From Collinsella sp. (lineage in GTDB: Bacteria > Actinomycetota > Coriobacteriia > Coriobacteriales > Coriobacteriaceae): 64,000 bases of DNA. A model generated the notes under the pieces. The model was given only the letters and a program-made list of their open reading frames with translations, was not told the DNA's origin and searched no databases. This document shows positions 61,704 through 64,000 of this stretch, one piece after another (the stretch's first letter is position 1; each line of letters starts with the position of its first letter). A program made the translations under genes and the position numbers. The DNA is taken from positions 7,379-71,378 of the forward strand of contig DXZW01000041.1 in assembly GCA_019419455.1 (NCBI GenBank), in the 5' to 3' direction.

Positions 61704-62458
61704 TGCGCGCCGGGGATTTTGTCGGCGCCAAGATCTATCGCAAGCCTACCGAGGACAAGCGCACCAAAAAGGACGGCACGCCGCGCAGCCCTAAAAAGCT
61801 CGGAAAGATTCACTTTCCGGTCTTTACCCCGGGCGGTACGCGTGTGGTCGGCTTTATGGTCCGCCAGTCCGATATCGCGGGCATGATCGAGCGTCCCGAC
61901 CGATTCGTAGCGCTCGACGCCATTGGTGTCTACGAGGGCGCCATTGCGGTCGATGACGTCAAGGACACGTACGATGCCGCCGCCGCCAAGCGCCTCGACA
62001 TCAACCTGGACGATTGCATCATCTGGGTCGGTATGGACGTGCGCACGGAATCGGGCGACGTCGTGGGCTATTGCTCGGACGTTGAGTTCAAGCCGCGCTC
62101 GGGCATCGTGCAGGCATTCTATGTGACCGCCGGTGCTGCTTCGAGTGTTTTGGTTGGTGACACGCAGGTGCCGCCGACGATGCTGCGCGGCTACGAGAAC
62201 GGCGCGATGGTCGTCTCGGACGAGGTCAAGTCGCTCGGGTATTCGGGCGGTGCGGCTGCCAAGGCCGCCGAGGCCAGCGTCGTGGTGGGCGACAAGGTCA
62301 AAAAGGGCGCCAAGGTGCTCGACGACAAGGGATCGGTCGCCGTGGACAAAGGCAGTCGCGCACTGGGCAAGCAGCTCGGCAAGACGCGCGGCATGTTCAA
62401 GGCCTTTAAGGACGAATACCAAAAGGCGAGCGGAGGCTCGTCAAAAGCTACAAAATAG
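61703..62458 (+). CDS. PRC-barrel domain protein
   Basis: A 251-residue protein. It has two PRC-barrel-like beta domains ('KLGKIHFPVFTPGGTRVVGFMVRQSDIAGM', about 33-62, and 'CIIWVGMDVRTESGDVVGYCSDVEFKPRSGIVQAFYV', about 104-140). A Lys/Ala-rich helical C-terminus follows ('KVKKGAKVLDDKGSVAVDKGSRALGKQLGKTRGMFKAFKDEY'). PRC barrels bind partner proteins or RNA; the function here is unknown. One-base overlap with ytxH. Confidence 0.75.
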   Translation: MRAGDFVGAKIYRKPTEDKRTKKDGTPRSPKKLGKIHFPVFTPGGTRVVGFMVRQSDIAGMIERPDRFVALDAIGVYEGAIAVDDVKDTYDAAAAKRLDINLDDCIIWVGMDVRTESGDVVGYCSDVEFKPRSGIVQAFYVTAGAASSVLVGDTQVPPTMLRGYENGAMVVSDEVKSLGYSGGAAAKAAEASVVVGDKVKKGAKVLDDKGSVAVDKGSRALGKQLGKTRGMFKAFKDEYQKASGGSSKATK

Positions 62459-62481
62459 CGACGTACCAAATGATGGGAGGC

Positions 62482-62511
62482 AAGCCGGAGACCTGTTGCT
62501 CCGGCTTGCTG
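62482..62511 (+). terminator. Hairpin after the PRC-barrel gene
   Basis: GCAAGCCGGAG...CTCCGGCTTGC directly between the PRC-barrel stop and the next start. It has no T-run, so it may attenuate rather than terminate. Confidence 0.45.
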
Positions 62512-62530
62512 TGTTTATGGGGGAGGGCAC

Positions 62531-63937
62531 ATGCGCCAAAACGGATCCAACTTAAACGGGCGTTCGGGTGCGCGTCCGACGGCGCGCCGCGACCTGGGGC
62601 AGCTGCCCAGCGGTCAGCGCCGTCGCCGCCGTAAGCCCGGCGCGATGTACCTCAACCATAGCCGCGGGTTTAGCGACCGCAGCGCGCGCATCGGCAACGG
62701 GCGCTCGCCGCGCCGACCGTCCCGTCTGCCCTATGCGCTCATTGCCGTGGGCTGTGCGCTCGTGCTGTTTATCGCTGCCGTCGTGGGCTACGTCAACCGC
62801 AGCGTGGACGTGGAACTCAACGGGCAAAAGACCGCGGTGCGCGTGGGCTCTACGCTGCAGAATCTCATCGACGACCAGGAGTTGACCGATACCTACGACG
62901 CAGGCGACCTGCTGGCCGTCGATGACAGCGTGCTCAAGCGCCATGGCGGCGAAAAGCTGTCGGTTAAGGTGGACGGCAAGCGCATAAAACAGGGCAAATG
63001 GGATAGCCGCGAACTTGAGGGCGGCGAGAAGGTGACGGTCAAGGATGGCCGTAACACCTACGAGAAGCACGAGGTTCAGGCTACGGTTATCGAGCCCAAG
63101 CTCAAGGTCGAGGGCACGGGCGCTATCGAGTATGTGCAGACATGGGGTGTCCAGGGCCGCTCCGAGGTGTGGGTTGGTGAGCAGTCGGAAAAGACGCAGG
63201 ACCGCGGCGAGGTTGTGCCCGCCACCGATTGCGTCGTTGCGTGCGCCAGCGTGGCGCCCAAGGGCAACAAAAAGTACGTGGCGCTGACGTTTGACGAGGG
63301 TCCGAGCGGCGCCACCAAACAGATCTTGCAGGTGCTCAAGGAAAAGGGCGTTACCGCGACGTTCTTCCTTTCGGGCGATGCGGCCGAGGCCTCGTCTGCC
63401 ACGGCCAAGGCGATTGTCGATGCCGGGTGCGAGATCGGATCCAACAGCTACAGCGACGATTCGCTCAAGGGTCAGGACCGTGAGACGGTACGCGAACAGA
63501 TCACGAAAGGCACCGATGCGATTAAGTCGGCGACCGGCGTGAAGACGATGCTGCTGCGTGCTCCCTACGCTGCCTTTGACGAGCAAAACTGGATTGATGC
63601 GATGGACCTGGTCTCCGCCGTGGTCTCGTGGAATATTGACTCGGGCGACTGGCTGCTCAACGGTGCCGACGAGCAGGTCTCGACGGTGCTCGATTCGGTG
63701 ACGCCGGGCAATATCGTGCTGCTCACCGATAGAGACGAATGCGCCGAGCAGACGCTCGAGGCGCTGCCGCAGATTATCGACGGTCTTGTCGCCGATGGCT
63801 ACAAGATCGTGACGCTCAGCGACCTGGTCAAGACGGACACGTCGCTGAGCAAAAAGCTCACCTCGCTGACGAAGGTCACCATGCCCAAGGGCGCCGTGTT
63901 CCCCCAACTTGCCGAGGACGATGACACCACAGAGTAG
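62531..63937 (+). CDS. Membrane-anchored polysaccharide-deacetylase-like protein, probably inactive
   Basis: A 468-residue protein: a basic cytoplasmic head (1-65), one helix (about 67-87), two small DUF348/ubiquitin-like repeats ('VELNGQKTAVRVGSTLQNLIDDQEL', then 'KLSVKVDGKRIKQGKWDSRELEGGEKVTV') and a C-terminal NodB fold (about 245-435). In the NodB part motif 1 reads 'LTFDEGP' (D255, E256; usual TFDDGP). Motif 2 reads 'SNSYSDDSL', where both metal-binding His of HSxxH are replaced (N305, D309). The late LHD motif reads LTD (399-400). Without the His ligands ordinary deacetylation is unlikely. It could instead bind glycan. Start ATG 62531 after GGGGGAGGG. The remaining 63 bases to the window end hold no recognisable feature. 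Confidence 0.85.
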   Translation: MRQNGSNLNGRSGARPTARRDLGQLPSGQRRRRRKPGAMYLNHSRGFSDRSARIGNGRSPRRPSRLPYALIAVGCALVLFIAAVVGYVNRSVDVELNGQKTAVRVGSTLQNLIDDQELTDTYDAGDLLAVDDSVLKRHGGEKLSVKVDGKRIKQGKWDSRELEGGEKVTVKDGRNTYEKHEVQATVIEPKLKVEGTGAIEYVQTWGVQGRSEVWVGEQSEKTQDRGEVVPATDCVVACASVAPKGNKKYVALTFDEGPSGATKQILQVLKEKGVTATFFLSGDAAEASSATAKAIVDAGCEIGSNSYSDDSLKGQDRETVREQITKGTDAIKSATGVKTMLLRAPYAAFDEQNWIDAMDLVSAVVSWNIDSGDWLLNGADEQVSTVLDSVTPGNIVLLTDRDECAEQTLEALPQIIDGLVADGYKIVTLSDLVKTDTSLSKKLTSLTKVTMPKGAVFPQLAEDDDTTE

Positions 63938-64000
63938 TCATTGGGTAGTCGTTTAAGAACGTCCATTACAGTCGAAATTGTCAGCCCGGGCCCGTCTCGG

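Overview
The window looks like a chromosomal segment of an anaerobic gut actinobacterium of the class Coriobacteriia, most likely Collinsella or a close relative. This rests on the high-GC codon usage, a sortase-type surface protein pair, a ferredoxin-linked Ech hydrogenase, an NfnAB transhydrogenase and an ECF vitamin transporter with fused ATPases. The genus is an inference from gene content; there is no rRNA here to confirm it.

Layout. 1-3.5 kb: the start of a membrane protein reading out of the window, then two tandem paralogous surface proteins with LAATG sorting signals. 3.8-6.1 kb: nfnB/nfnA on the minus strand. 6.4-10 kb: pth, an orphan nuclease-like gene bracketed by two 204-bp inverted-repeat elements, and prs. 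10.2-15.1 kb: glmU (minus), then an ECF transporter operon (T, fused A1-A2, S). 15.1-15.5 kb: a composite palindromic element. 15.6-20.9 kb: exoA, a sirtuin, a folP-folK fusion, a short BirA-like gene and coaX. 21.1 kb: initiator tRNA. 21.6-25.2 kb: an old-yellow-enzyme-type oxidoreductase and a DUF4143 ATPase behind four 23-bp-spaced repeats. 25.4-39.1 kb: a four-gene surface operon of three single-pass camelysin/TasA-like proteins and a 3573-residue beta-helix giant. 39.1-40.2 kb: repeats, an AT-rich patch and an orphan HTH gene. 40.4-46.0 kb: a complete Ech-type [NiFe] hydrogenase operon with the two membrane subunits fused. 46.0-46.6 kb: a second copy of the composite palindromic element. 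46.6-51.9 kb: a two-component system with a frameshifted kinase, divergent from an ABC-2 exporter. 52.0-55.4 kb: a MacB/FtsX-type ABC system. 55.5-64 kb: DUF362 ferredoxin-like protein, alpha/beta hydrolase, HlyIII-like protein, CNNM/CorC protein, a stand-alone cyanophycin-synthetase N-domain protein, YtxH, PRC-barrel and a degenerate polysaccharide deacetylase.

How parts fit together. NfnAB and Ech both trade electrons with ferredoxin, so the window carries much of a fermentative redox-balancing toolkit that can vent electrons as H2 and make NADPH. The surface genes (tandem LAATG pair, camelysin-like trio plus giant) suggest host or mucus contact.

The most unexpected content is in the intergenic DNA. 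At least four families of palindromic elements occur: 57-bp hairpins (five copies in two clusters), 204-205-bp elements with conserved ends but unlike interiors (three copies), an approximately 430-bp two-palindrome composite (two copies in opposite orientation, each between convergent genes), and several single long inverted repeats. All assignments are from reading the sequence; no search was run.
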